Below, piece by piece: positions 1 through 8,200 of a DNA stretch of 64,000 bases. Source of the DNA: Streptomyces canus. Its GTDB lineage: Bacteria > Actinomycetota > Actinomycetes > Streptomycetales > Streptomycetaceae. Where the stretch lies: contig NZ_CP107989.1 of assembly GCF_041435015.1 (NCBI RefSeq), positions 9,610,001 through 9,674,000 of the forward strand, written 5' to 3'. Position 1 is the stretch's first letter. Each line of letters starts with the position of its first letter. The position numbers were made by a program, and so were the translations under genes. The notes below the pieces were generated by a model. It did no database searches. It saw nothing but the letters and a program-made list of their open reading frames with translations, and was not told where the DNA came from.

Positions 1-990
1 CAGGGCACCGGCGTCTGCGGACGCGCCACCGGCCTGAACCCCGCGGTCGCCGGCACGGGAACCCAGGGTCCCGGCGTTTCGGGCACCAGCGAGCAGGGCA
101 CCGGTGTCACGGGCACCAGCACGGGCGGTGCCGGCCTGACGGGTGCCAGCACGGCCGGCGCCGGCGTGACGGCCTCCAGCGACGGGGGTAACGGACTCCT
201 GGCCACCAGCGCGACAGGAACGGCGGTTGCCGCCTTCAGCAACGACGGCATCGCCGTCCTCGGCAGGTGCGGCCACAGTGACACGTCGGGATTCGGTTTT
301 GGCTTCGCCCCCAACCAGGCCCCCGGTGTCATGGGCACCAGCTTCAACGGTCCCGGCGTCCAGGGCCTGAGCATCGACGGCACAGGAGTGCGGGCCGACG
401 GACAGACGGGGATCATCGCCCGGGGCACGCTCATGGCGGGCTCGTTCGAGGGTGATGTCAACGTGACCGGAAACCTGACCAAGGGCGGCGGCGGGTTCCG
501 GATCGATCACCCGCTCGACCCCGAGAACCGATACCTGGCCCATTCCTTCGTGGAGTCGCCGGAGATGAAGAACATCTACGACGGCACCACCACCCTTGAC
601 GCCGGAGGAACGGCGACCGTTGATCTGCCGGACTGGTTCGAGGCGTTGAACGAGAACTTCCATTACCAGCTCACAGCGTTCGGCGGCCCCGCACCGAACC
701 TGCACATCAGCAGGACGGTCACAGGGAACCGCTTCTCGATCGCGGGCGGCGATCCCCGGCAGAGGGTCTGCTGGCAGGTCACCGGCACCCGCCGGGATGC
801 CTGGGCGCGCGCCAACCCGGTCGTCGAGGAGGCGGAGAAGGCTCCGCAGGAGCGCGGGTACTACCTGCATCCGGGGGCCCACGGCCAGTCGGCGGAGCGG
901 GCGGTCGCCAAGGCCAACCACCCGGAGCCGGTGACGCGCCGCAGGGACGCGACAGAGAACAACCGGCCCGAGACAGGAGAAAAGAGATGA
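1..990 (+). CDS. Tail-fibre-like repeat protein, 3' part (5' end outside window)
   Basis: The frame is open from base 1 and ends at TGA 988-990, so only the last 329 codons are visible. The first ~130 residues are short glycine-rich repeats of the type GTGVxGTS, the periodicity of left-handed beta-helix or fibre shafts. The last ~170 residues form a globular domain beginning at LTKGGGGFRIDHPLDP. The same domain ends the next gene (LTKGGGGFKIDHPLHP), with shared SFVESPEM and WQVTG motifs, so the two are paralogues. Repeat shaft plus C-terminal cap resembles phage or tail-like fibre proteins; this is inference. No signal peptide can be judged because the N-terminus is missing. It overlaps the next gene by 4 bp (ATGA), implying one operon. 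Confidence 0.75.
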   Translation, partial: QGTGVCGRATGLNPAVAGTGTQGPGVSGTSEQGTGVTGTSTGGAGLTGASTAGAGVTASSDGGNGLLATSATGTAVAAFSNDGIAVLGRCGHSDTSGFGFGFAPNQAPGVMGTSFNGPGVQGLSIDGTGVRADGQTGIIARGTLMAGSFEGDVNVTGNLTKGGGGFRIDHPLDPENRYLAHSFVESPEMKNIYDGTTTLDAGGTATVDLPDWFEALNENFHYQLTAFGGPAPNLHISRTVTGNRFSIAGGDPRQRVCWQVTGTRRDAWARANPVVEEAEKAPQERGYYLHPGAHGQSAERAVAKANHPEPVTRRRDATENNRPETGEKR

Positions 991-2516
991 CCATCAAACC
1001 GCCTCAGTCACAGGATGTGCCCAGCGGGTTCGACCCGGGGCAGCAGGATCCGACGATCAGGTTCGGTGTCTGGGGGGACAACGACGTCGGGCCCGGCGTC
1101 GTCGGCAGCAGTGGCAGGCCCGCGGCCTCCGGCCCGGACAGCGTCATCGAGACCGGCACCGGTGTCCTCGGTGTCAACACCGCGATCCAGGGCATTGGCG
1201 TGCACGGCACCTGCCGTCGGGGCACCGGCATCTCGGGGACCAGCAGCAGCGGTACCGGCGTCAGCGGATTCAGCCCGGACGGCGTCGGAGTCCATGCGGC
1301 GGGGGATACCGGCATCGTCGCGTCGGGCACGCGGTTCGCAGGGCAGTTCACCGGCAACGTGGGTATCGGTACTGCCACGCCCTCGGCGGCGTTGGAGATC
1401 GATCGCGGTAGGACCAACGGCGTCGCGCTGCGGTTGGCGTCGTCCGGGGCCGCATGGGGATCAGGGCTTCAGCTGCGCAATACCGCCACCGGCGCCAGGA
1501 CTTACGGGACGTTCGCCGGGTCCGACGGGAGATGGCACTTCACCGACGTCGATGCCGGCGTCGACCGTTTGGTGATCGACCAGAACGGCCGGATCGGCCT
1601 GGGCATCGGCGCCGGCCAGGCGCAGCGGAGCCTGCACGTGGAGGGCACGGAAATTCACAGCGGGGGTTCGGTAGGTGGTCTCTCCTTCTCCGACCGGACG
1701 ACCGGGGTATTCGTCGAGTCCCCGACCGAGGGACAGCGCTGGGTGTGGTATGCCCAGAACGGAACGGCCCGGCTGTGGTCGGGGCAGGACCGGCTGACGG
1801 TCAGTACGACGGGGAACGGGTTCGCCCTGGATGTCCCACGCCGAATGCGGGTCCGCCAGGGAGGCGACCCATCCGCCGGCATCTGGTTCTTGCAGGACAC
1901 GCCGAATGCCGACCGTGCGTTCGTCGGCATGGCCGACGACACCCATGTCGGGTTCTGGGGCAACACCGGTGCCGGCTGGGGCCTGCAGATGGACACCTCC
2001 ACGGGCGACGTCGCCATCAGGGGCAGCCTGACGAAGGGCGGTGGCGGATTCAAGATCGATCACCCGTTGCATCCGGCCGAGAAGTACCTCTCGCACTCGT
2101 TCGTCGAATCACCGGAGATGGTGAACATCTACAACGGGAATGTCGTCACCGACGACAAGGGAGAAGCGACCGTCGTTCTGCCCGCCTTCTTCGAGGCACT
2201 CAACCGCGATTACTGCTACCAGCTCACGCCCGTGGGCGACATGGCGCAGGCTGCGGTGACCCGGACGGTGTGGGACAACAGCTTCGCCATCCGCACCGAC
2301 AAGCCGGGCGTAACCGTCTCCTGGCAGGTGACCGGTGTGCGTCAGGACCACTGGGCCAACGCCCACCGGATCATCGTGGAGGAGGCCAAACCGGAAGGCG
2401 AGCAAAACCGGTACTTGCACCCCGAGCCCAGCGGTCAGCCGGCGGCTCGCGGAGTCGTTCTCGCCCCGAAGGGCGAGCGGACGCGCGAAGGAGACGGCCA
2501 TGCCCACACCTCATGA
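987..2516 (+). CDS. Tail-fibre-like repeat protein with conserved C-terminal cap domain
   Basis: 509 residues. The ATG overlaps the stop of the upstream paralogue in ATGA, and AGGAGA lies just upstream. Layout: glycine-rich GVxGTS-type repeats (about 30-120), a central region with NVGIGT and GRIGLG motifs like those in phage tail-fibre or adhesin shafts (about 120-350), then the LTKGGGGFKIDHPLHP domain shared with the upstream gene (about 350-490). There is no signal peptide, so it is probably not secreted by Sec or Tat. The function is not known. A surface or receptor-binding fibre is the best guess from architecture and from the lytic enzymes that follow. Confidence 0.72.
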   Translation: MTIKPPQSQDVPSGFDPGQQDPTIRFGVWGDNDVGPGVVGSSGRPAASGPDSVIETGTGVLGVNTAIQGIGVHGTCRRGTGISGTSSSGTGVSGFSPDGVGVHAAGDTGIVASGTRFAGQFTGNVGIGTATPSAALEIDRGRTNGVALRLASSGAAWGSGLQLRNTATGARTYGTFAGSDGRWHFTDVDAGVDRLVIDQNGRIGLGIGAGQAQRSLHVEGTEIHSGGSVGGLSFSDRTTGVFVESPTEGQRWVWYAQNGTARLWSGQDRLTVSTTGNGFALDVPRRMRVRQGGDPSAGIWFLQDTPNADRAFVGMADDTHVGFWGNTGAGWGLQMDTSTGDVAIRGSLTKGGGGFKIDHPLHPAEKYLSHSFVESPEMVNIYNGNVVTDDKGEATVVLPAFFEALNRDYCYQLTPVGDMAQAAVTRTVWDNSFAIRTDKPGVTVSWQVTGVRQDHWANAHRIIVEEAKPEGEQNRYLHPEPSGQPAARGVVLAPKGERTREGDGHAHTS

Positions 2517-2736
2517 CATGCGGTCCCGGCTCGCCGAACTCCAACAGGAGTACCAGCGGGGCGAGGAGCAGCTGCGGACCGTGCTCCGGCAGGAGGGGGA
2601 ACTGCGGGAAACCATGATGCGCATCAGCGGAGCGATCCAGGTGCTCGACGAGCTCCTTGAGCAGGAGGACGGCGCACCTCGGGAGACCCGGACCAACGCC
2701 GAGCCGGTGGAGCGGGTGAAGACGGCAGTGCCCTGA
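2500..2736 (+). CDS. Small coiled-coil protein of unknown function
   Basis: 78 residues, starting at ATG 2500 behind GAAGGAG; it overlaps the end of the fibre-like gene by 17 bp. Residues 7-55 are rich in Glu, Gln, Arg and Leu with heptad spacing (RLAELQQEY, EQLRTVLRQEGEL), so a single long coiled coil is likely. The tail is charged. Translational coupling to the fibre-like gene suggests a partner or assembly role, such as oligomerisation or chaperoning of the fibre, but nothing shows this directly. A longer reading of the frame from 2335 is just the shadow of the upstream gene. Confidence 0.7.
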   Translation: MPTPHDMRSRLAELQQEYQRGEEQLRTVLRQEGELRETMMRISGAIQVLDELLEQEDGAPRETRTNAEPVERVKTAVP

Positions 2737-2899
2737 CCGTGGCACGTCCAACCACTCACAGAGTGAGCCCCCGCATTCGATAGGAGACTAGGACATAACG
2801 GCGTCTCAACACCCAACACCCCAAACCGAACCCGGCACCAGGCTGCGGTGGTGATGCTCTGTCGGCAGCTGGTCGTGTACCCGAAGGAAGGAGCCTGTC

Positions 2900-3784
2900 A
2901 TGGCCGAACTGTGGATGCCTGGCGCCATCAAAGAGGACCTCGGCAACAGTGCCGCGTGCGACCCGGCGTTTCCGGCGAAGGCGATCGCGCACATTACCGC
3001 GGACGTCAAGGCAACCGCCGCCGCGCCCCGGGATCTGGTGCCCTTCACCACTCTGAAGCGATTCTTCACCGGAAGTGGGAAGCGGCTGGCGCCACACATC
3101 CTCTGGGATCCGTTCTCCGGATCGTTCGCCCAGTTCTTCCCAGCCACCTCCCGCAGCCTCGCCCTCCTCGATGGACCCGGCGGCACCCGGACCAACCGGG
3201 CGGGAAAGGTCGTCATCCAGATCGAAGCCCTGTTCTTCCCGCACTGCCGCGTCGATGGCAGGGTCTTCGCGAGTCTGTCGGAGACCCCGTGCAAGGACTG
3301 GAGCAAACTCAACGCCTGGGTGCGCTCGTGGGGTGTTACGGACCACTGGCCCATGGATCACCCGGACGGTTTCACAGCCCATCGCTCCGCGAGCGTGTGG
3401 CAGTCACAGGGGGGCTGGTACGCGCACGCCCACGTCCCGGAGAACGACCATGTCGATCCTGGATCGTGGCCGATGTTCGTGGACGGGCACCAGCCGGGCG
3501 CCGGGCCGGAGAAGCCGCCGATCGGTACGCCTGAGCAGGAGCCGTTCCCCGGTGCGTCCTTCTTCCACGCCGGCCGCAAATCGCCGGTCATCGCCGCGAT
3601 GCACCGTCGGCTCGTCGCGGAGGACTGCAACCGGTACCAAGCCGGTGCCGACGCCGATGTGTGGGGCTCGGGCGATGTGAAGTCCTTCGCGGCCTGGCAG
3701 CACAAGCTCGGGTTCTCGGGCGGCGAGGCGGACGGCATCCCCGGCAAATCCAGCTGGGACAGGCTGCACGTCCCCAACGTGTGA
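2900..3784 (+). CDS. Amidase-like peptidoglycan hydrolase with C-terminal cell-wall-binding module
   Basis: 294 residues; ATG preceded by GAAGGAG. The N-terminal ~190 residues look like an amidase/PGRP-type lysin domain: HIT near residue 31, WxxSWGVTDHWPMDH, then HAHVPENDHVDPGSW at about 174-188, reminiscent of the zinc-ligand HxPxNxHxDPG pattern of phage endolysins. A proline-rich linker leads to the C-terminal module (about 210-294) beginning EPFPGASFFHAG and containing FAAWQHKLGFSGGEADGIPG. This module recurs at the N-terminus of the M23 protein at 4618. No signal peptide is seen. Likely substrate: the stem-peptide/glycan bond of peptidoglycan; the amidase assignment is moderate. Confidence 0.68.
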   Translation: MAELWMPGAIKEDLGNSAACDPAFPAKAIAHITADVKATAAAPRDLVPFTTLKRFFTGSGKRLAPHILWDPFSGSFAQFFPATSRSLALLDGPGGTRTNRAGKVVIQIEALFFPHCRVDGRVFASLSETPCKDWSKLNAWVRSWGVTDHWPMDHPDGFTAHRSASVWQSQGGWYAHAHVPENDHVDPGSWPMFVDGHQPGAGPEKPPIGTPEQEPFPGASFFHAGRKSPVIAAMHRRLVAEDCNRYQAGADADVWGSGDVKSFAAWQHKLGFSGGEADGIPGKSSWDRLHVPNV

Positions 3785-3915
3785 CTGCCAGCCGCGCGTT
3801 ACTCCGTTTGCGGCAGGCTCCCAGCAGGCGCATGGTGGATACAAGGGGCCACGAAGGCCCGCTTCACGCAGGCAGGTTGCCTCTGAACCGGCCTCTCCCC
3901 GCGGGATGAGGAGGC

Positions 3916-4608
3916 ATGATGGTCGCCCTGTCCAACGTTCGGTTCGGTAAGCGCAATGGCGACGTGAAAGTCATTCAGCGCGCCCTGATCGGCCTGGGGT
4001 TCACCATCCCGACAGGAGCCACCGGGCTTTTCTGCGACGAGACGAAGTCCGCGTACGCCGCCTGGCAGCACAAACTGGGCTTCGTCGGCGGAGATACTGA
4101 CGGATTCCCCGGTTGTTCCTCCCTGACAAAGGTCGGCCCCAGCGCTCAGTTCAAAGTGGATTGCCGGCATCCAGGAGGAATCGCCAAGAACTCGGTTCGG
4201 TTCTCGAAGAACTCCGGGATTCCCCAGAGCGAGGATGCCGTGCGAGCCGCCGAACAGGCGTGTGTCAAGACGGGTGCGCCGCCGAGCTGGGGCACCGGGG
4301 CCGGTGATGGTGCGATCCTGATCACCTTGACACGGCGGGAGTCGTCCTTCAGGTCCAACGCGGTAAATGTAACGGACAGGAATGCGACGGGACCCGTTCG
4401 GTCGGACGGCGCCAAGCTCAACTGCTCACGCGCTTACACGCAGGTGATTCCCGAAACCTTCGCCGAGAATCACCAGGAGGGTACCTCTGATTAAATCTAT
4501 GATCCCGTCGCGAACATAGCGGCGGCGATCAACTACATCTGGGGGAAGTACGGGGACATCTCACGTGTCCAACAGGCAAATCCGCACCTTCCCCCGCATC
4601 CCTACTGA
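3916..4608 (+). pseudogene. Transglycosylase-like peptidoglycan hydrolase interrupted by an in-frame TAA
   Basis: The frame opens at ATG 3916 (or 3919) behind GAGGAGG and reads 192 codons to TAA 4492-4494. The same frame continues without further stops for 37 codons (IYDPVAN...INYIWGKYG...RVQQANP) to TGA 4606-4608. That continuation aligns residue by residue with the end of the intact paralogue at 6142 (PYDVVAD...VNYVRDRYH...RVQQADP). One substitution in an AAA, CAA or GAA codon would create it. N-terminal module: peptidoglycan-binding type B (ALSNVRFG, DVKVIQRALIGLG, WQHKLGF). C-terminal part: lysozyme/SLT-like with LTRRESSF and NVTDRNATGP, the Glu being the likely catalytic residue. TAA is an uncommon stop in this genome type. 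A truncated 192-residue product may still be made. Confidence 0.8.
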
Positions 4609-4617
4609 GGAGGAGTC

Positions 4618-5277
4618 ATGCCGGCGCTCGAGCCGTTCCCTGGAGCCGAGTTCTTCCACATCGGACAACGCAGTCCGATCGTCAACGCGATGGGGCGGCG
4701 ACTCGTCGAGGAAGGATGCGGGCGTTATCACTCGGGACCGGGCCCCGAGTGGACGGACGTGGACCGTCAGTCCTTCGCCGCCTGGCAGCACAAGCTCAGT
4801 TTCTCGGGCAGCGACGCCGATGGCATCCCCGGAAAGGCGTCCTGGGACCGCCTCCACGTGCCGAAGACTGGTGGCCAGGCCCAGGCCCAGGCCCAGGCCC
4901 AGGGCCACGTCGCCTCGCCCGTGCCCGGGCACGGGGTCACGACTGCCTATCACAAGAAGGGACCGCACTGGAGCCTGGGCTACCACACCGGCGCGGACTA
5001 CGCCGCCGAACGGGGCACGACCTGTGTGGCGGTGGCCAGCGGTTCAGTCCGTTCCGGGGAGGACCGCAGCTTCGGTCACTACCTCGTACTCACTTCCGGA
5101 GGATCCGACTACTACTACTGCCACCTCTCCAAGCGGCTCGTCACCCGTGGTTCCGTGCGGGCCGGGCAGAAGATCGCCCAGGTCGGCGAAAGCGGGAATG
5201 CCACTGGCCCGCACCTGCACTTCGAGAAGCGCCCGGCAGGTAAAGGCTTCGGCTCCGACGTGACCCCCAAGTGGTAA
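4618..5277 (+). CDS. Peptidoglycan-binding M23 metallopeptidase
   Basis: 219 residues; ATG 4618 sits behind GAGGAGGAG, nine bases after the stop of the preceding open frame. Residues 1-83 are the same wall-binding module as the C-terminus of the amidase-like protein (EPFPGAEFFHIG, FAAWQHKLSFSG, DADGIPGKASWDRLHVP). A GQAQAQAQAQG linker encoded by hexanucleotide repeats follows. The M23 endopeptidase domain (about 100-215) shows the zinc motifs HTGAD (HxxxD) and HLHFE, with SGNATGPHLHF as in lysostaphin-type enzymes. It should cleave peptide cross-links of peptidoglycan. It has no signal peptide, unlike most housekeeping M23 proteins, which supports a lysin or tail-lysin role. Confidence 0.85.
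   Translation: MPALEPFPGAEFFHIGQRSPIVNAMGRRLVEEGCGRYHSGPGPEWTDVDRQSFAAWQHKLSFSGSDADGIPGKASWDRLHVPKTGGQAQAQAQAQGHVASPVPGHGVTTAYHKKGPHWSLGYHTGADYAAERGTTCVAVASGSVRSGEDRSFGHYLVLTSGGSDYYYCHLSKRLVTRGSVRAGQKIAQVGESGNATGPHLHFEKRPAGKGFGSDVTPKW
4876..4904 (+). repeat. CAGGCC hexanucleotide tandem repeat in the M23 linker
   Basis: Four perfect CAGGCC units (4876-4899) plus a partial fifth encode the Gln-Ala linker between the binding module and the M23 domain. Length change by whole units would keep the frame and only alter linker length. Confidence 0.85.
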
Positions 5278-5309
5278 TCGACAGCCAGGTCCCCAGAAGG
5301 TGACACAGC

Positions 5310-6065
5310 ATGACAACGCAGAAGGCAGTGGACGGTACTCATCCGCACACCGAAGCGGAGCAGCTCAAGTGGGAGATCAACATTCCCGGGCATGCGCCGC
5401 GCGTCGATTCGCCCCAGTACAAGAAGTCACGCAAACGCATGCACGAGGTGCTGGCCACAGTCGAGGAACCGTTCTTCGGCCCCGAGCCCGTGGAGGACCA
5501 TCACGGCGGCGGGCTGTGGCTGAAGGACAACGACGGATGGTTCATGGTGAGCAACCTCGCCGGCATCGAATGGTCCGCGCAGTTCTGCGCCGACCCGGCC
5601 AAGGTCGACCTGCTGCGCCAGAACGCTCGTCGTCTCTACGCGGCGTTCCCGCAGGCCGTCGAGGAACTGGGTATACGGGAACTGCTCGACACCCCCATAA
5701 CGGACGCCGACGATGTGGCCCGGTGGACCGACTCCATCTGCAACGCCAGCGTCCCGCTGCCCCACCACGAGCACAGCGCCAGGCTGCCCAAGGGCGGGGG
5801 CGTGCATCACTATCCGACGCCGATCACCGACATCGACCTGATCAAGTTCACGGACTTCGAACTGTGGGTCACCGACGAGCGCGGTCAGAACGTCGCCGTC
5901 GCTCCTGTGGACCGCCGAGGATCCGGGGACGCCCGCGTCCACGTCCTGTACGCCGCGCAGGACTCCACCCTGCGCGCGCCCCTGCTCGACGCACAGGCCG
6001 AGGGCCGGCCGCTCCTTCTCGACCCGAGCCACCCGGTCGCGCAAGCGGCCTTCAGAAACCAGTAG
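5310..6065 (+). CDS. Conserved protein of unknown function in the lysin island
   Basis: 251 residues; ATG 5310 with AGAAGGTGA upstream. No motif, signal peptide or membrane segment was recognised. It is rich in charged residues and His (KWEINIPGHAPRVDSP, VEDHHGGGLWLKDNDGWFM, GGGVHHYPTPITDIDL). It may match an actinobacterial DUF (DUF6424 comes to mind, unchecked). It lies in line between the M23 and the transglycosylase genes, 32 bp after the former and 76 bp before the latter, so it is probably co-transcribed. Its role in the island is unknown. Confidence 0.7.
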   Translation: MTTQKAVDGTHPHTEAEQLKWEINIPGHAPRVDSPQYKKSRKRMHEVLATVEEPFFGPEPVEDHHGGGLWLKDNDGWFMVSNLAGIEWSAQFCADPAKVDLLRQNARRLYAAFPQAVEELGIRELLDTPITDADDVARWTDSICNASVPLPHHEHSARLPKGGGVHHYPTPITDIDLIKFTDFELWVTDERGQNVAVAPVDRRGSGDARVHVLYAAQDSTLRAPLLDAQAEGRPLLLDPSHPVAQAAFRNQ

Positions 6066-6141
6066 TTCTGCGGCGGCGGCCACAGTTGCCCAGGGGCCGT
6101 CGGCCAACGCTGACATGTGGAATGGAGAGGAGGCTGAGCAC

Positions 6142-6870
6142 ATGATCGCCCTGTCCAAGGTCCGGTTCGGTCAGACCAACGACGACGTTCGTGCCGTTCA
6201 GCGTGCCCTGATCGCCCGGGGTCGCAAGATTCCCGACGGGCCCACCGGCTTCTTCGGCGAACAGACCAAGGCGGCGTACCAGGCTGAGCAGCGTGCCCAG
6301 GGTTTCAAGGGGGCGGACGCGGACGGCATCCCCGGCTGCAAGTCCCTGACCGAACTCGGACGCCACGGCGGATTCGCCGTGGACTGCCGGGGGGCCGCAG
6401 CCGCAACACTCCACCGGCACGCCGGCGGACTCACTCTCGGCGAGGTCACGTACAAGGACCCGCACGACGAGTCCGGACTGGCCGCGATGCGCCGCTACGC
6501 CGCAAAGGCCTGCCAACTGACCGGCATGGACCCAAAATTCGGTGTCCCGGCGCTGGTCACTATCTCCCGACGCGAATCCGCCTACAATCACGCGAAGTTC
6601 CGGGTGAACCGCACCGACCGCAACGCGCGTGGCCCGATCGCACCCGACGGCAATCAGCGGAACTCCTCCCGGGGCGCCACACAGTGCGTTCCCTCGACGT
6701 TCGCCGCCTACCACCAGGCGGGGACGGCCACCACACCGTACGACGTGGTCGCGGACATGTGCGCCACGGTCAACTACGTCCGTGACCGCTATCACGTGAA
6801 CCAGTCCGGCTCGAACTTCGCCGCCCGCGTCCAGCAGGCCGATCCGCGTCGGTCTCCCCACGGATACTAG
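6142..6870 (+). CDS. Peptidoglycan-binding transglycosylase-like protein (intact paralogue)
   Basis: 242 residues from ATG 6142 behind GGAGAGGAGG; an upstream start at 6115 is possible but lacks a comparable ribosome site. Residues 1-75 are wall-binding module type B (ALSKVRFG, DVRAVQRALIARG, DADGIPGCKSLTELG). Residues ~110-240 form a lysozyme/SLT-like domain with ISRRESAYNHAK and VNRTDRNARGP; the Glu in RRES is the expected catalytic acid. It is the intact counterpart of the interrupted gene at 3916. No signal peptide. The IS remnant begins immediately at its TAG stop, so its 3' flank has been replaced by mobile DNA. Confidence 0.75.
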   Translation: MIALSKVRFGQTNDDVRAVQRALIARGRKIPDGPTGFFGEQTKAAYQAEQRAQGFKGADADGIPGCKSLTELGRHGGFAVDCRGAAAATLHRHAGGLTLGEVTYKDPHDESGLAAMRRYAAKACQLTGMDPKFGVPALVTISRRESAYNHAKFRVNRTDRNARGPIAPDGNQRNSSRGATQCVPSTFAAYHQAGTATTPYDVVADMCATVNYVRDRYHVNQSGSNFAARVQQADPRRSPHGY

Positions 6871-7214
6871 AGGATCGCAACAACTGCCGGGCCTTCACCG
6901 AATCCGGCGTCGACCGGGCCTGCCGCGGCGCAGCAGCCATCGCCGATGGTGGCTACCAGGGCACCGGCCTGCTCATCCGGCACCGCAAACGACGCGGTCA
7001 GACACTCCTCAGCCCACGGCAGGAGGCAGAGAATGCCGTCCATCGCCGGGCCCACGCGCGGGTCGAACACGCCCTGTCCCGGCAGAAGAACTGGAAGATC
7101 CTGCGGGACTGCCGCCTCAAGGGCAACGGTGTTCACCAGGCCATGCTCGGCATTGCCCGGCTCCGCAACCTGGCCTCACAAGCCAAGCCACGCCCCATAC
7201 GGGACAACCTTTAA
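6870..7214 (+). pseudogene. IS5-like transposase, C-terminal fragment
   Basis: The frame reading from 6870 translates to a transposase end: NCRAFTESGVDRACRGAAA, IADGGYQGTGLLI, then the DDE-type RAHARVEHALSRQKNWKILRDC and LGIARLRNLA, stopping at TAA 7212-7214. About 115 residues remain, with no start codon and no N-terminal two thirds. It is related to, but clearly different from, the transposase of the next element (RVEHAIGRLKNYKILRDC). The fragment starts at the very stop codon of the transglycosylase gene. Without the second IS the stop would read TAG, so the present TAA was created by that insertion. Confidence 0.8.
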
Positions 7215-8084
7215 AGCGTGTTGCAGGAGGCTGCGATCAGGTCATTTTCCTTGTATGTGTGGGGTGTTGAGGGCTGATCCGTTGTGGGTGGAGACGTTCA
7301 CGGGACTGCGGATGAAGCAGTTCGAGCGGTTGCTGAAGGTGGTGCGGGAGCGGGGTGGCGACGGGGCCCCGGCTCGGGCGGCCGTGGTGTCTGCCGCTTG
7401 CCGACCGGGTGCTGGTGGTGGCGGTCTACTACCGGACGAGCCTGACCATGCGGCAGCTCGCGCCGCTGTTCGGAATCTCGCCTGCCACGGTGTGCAGGGT
7501 GATCCAGCGGTTGCGGCCCTCCTCGCGCTCGAGCCGGTCTCCCGTCCGGTCGATGCTGCGGACCGGCTGCGGATCGTGGACGGCACGCTTGTCCCGGTGC
7601 GCGATCGCACGGTCGGTGCATCGAGGCGCAACTACCGGTTTTCCGCCGAACGTGCAGGTCATCATAGATGCCGACACGCGCCTGGTCGTGGCCGCCGCCC
7701 CTCAGGCCCCGGGCAACAAGGCCGACGCCCACGTGTGGCGCAACTCCGGCCTGCCGCAGCAGTGCCAGGGCGTCACCGTGCTCGGCGACGGCGCCTACAT
7801 CAACACCGGCCTGGTCGTCCCGCACCGCAAACGCCCCGGCCGGCCCCTGCTGGCCGGCGAAGAAGCCGACAACGCGGAGCATCGGCGGGTACGTGCGCGG
7901 GTCGAGCATGCGATCGGCCGGCTGAAGAACTACAAGATTCTCCGAGACTGCCGACAGCACGGCGAACGCCTCCACCACGCGGTCCGGGCCGTCGCCCACA
8001 TGCACAACCTCGCCCTCGCCTCGTGATCAGAACAGCCGTGACCGGCCTTTGACCTGCAAAGTCACGGCCTTCTGCAACACGCCT
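7214..8084 (+). mobile_element. IS5-family insertion sequence, IS427-like (about 871 bp)
   Basis: The ends are imperfect inverted repeats: left AAGCGTGTTGCAGGAGGCTG from 7214, right (reverse complement of the end at 8084) AGGCGTGTTGCAGAAGGCCG. Both are flanked by the dinucleotide TA (7212-7213 and 8085-8086), consistent with a TA target duplication. The ~0.87 kb length, TA duplication and two-phase transposase fit the IS427 subgroup of IS5, in which orfA/orfB are joined by frameshifting. Boundaries were set by eye. Confidence 0.75.
7255..8026 (+). pseudogene. IS5-family DDE transposase with several frame changes
   Basis: The protein can only be followed by switching frames. From ATG 7255: LRADPLWVETFTGL and MKQFERLLKVVRERGG. 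Near 7355-7390 it moves to the second frame: LADRVLVVAVYYRTSLTMRQ and LFGISPATVCRVIQRL. Near 7515 it returns to the first frame: LLALEPVSRPVDAADRLRI and VDGTLVPVRDRTVGASRRNY. Near 7650 it moves to the second frame again: NVQVIIDADTRLVVAAAPQA and HRRVRARVEHAIGRLKNYKI, ending at TGA 8026. The first switch could be the programmed orfA/orfB shift of this IS type. The other two compensate each other and look like indel decay, so the element is probably inactive. Confidence 0.75.
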
Positions 8085-8200
8085 TAGCCGACCATGACCA
8101 ATCTCAGCGGCACTTTCTGTACCTCAACTACTCATACCCGGAAAGGGCCGCGGGCTGACGCCACGCCCTGCAGGTCAGCTGAGGATCTCGGCCGCCCTGG

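Noticed and set aside
1..6870. Contractile injection system or tailocin
   Set aside because: No sheath, tube, baseplate or ATPase gene is visible in the window, so the fibre/lysin island is not enough to make that call.
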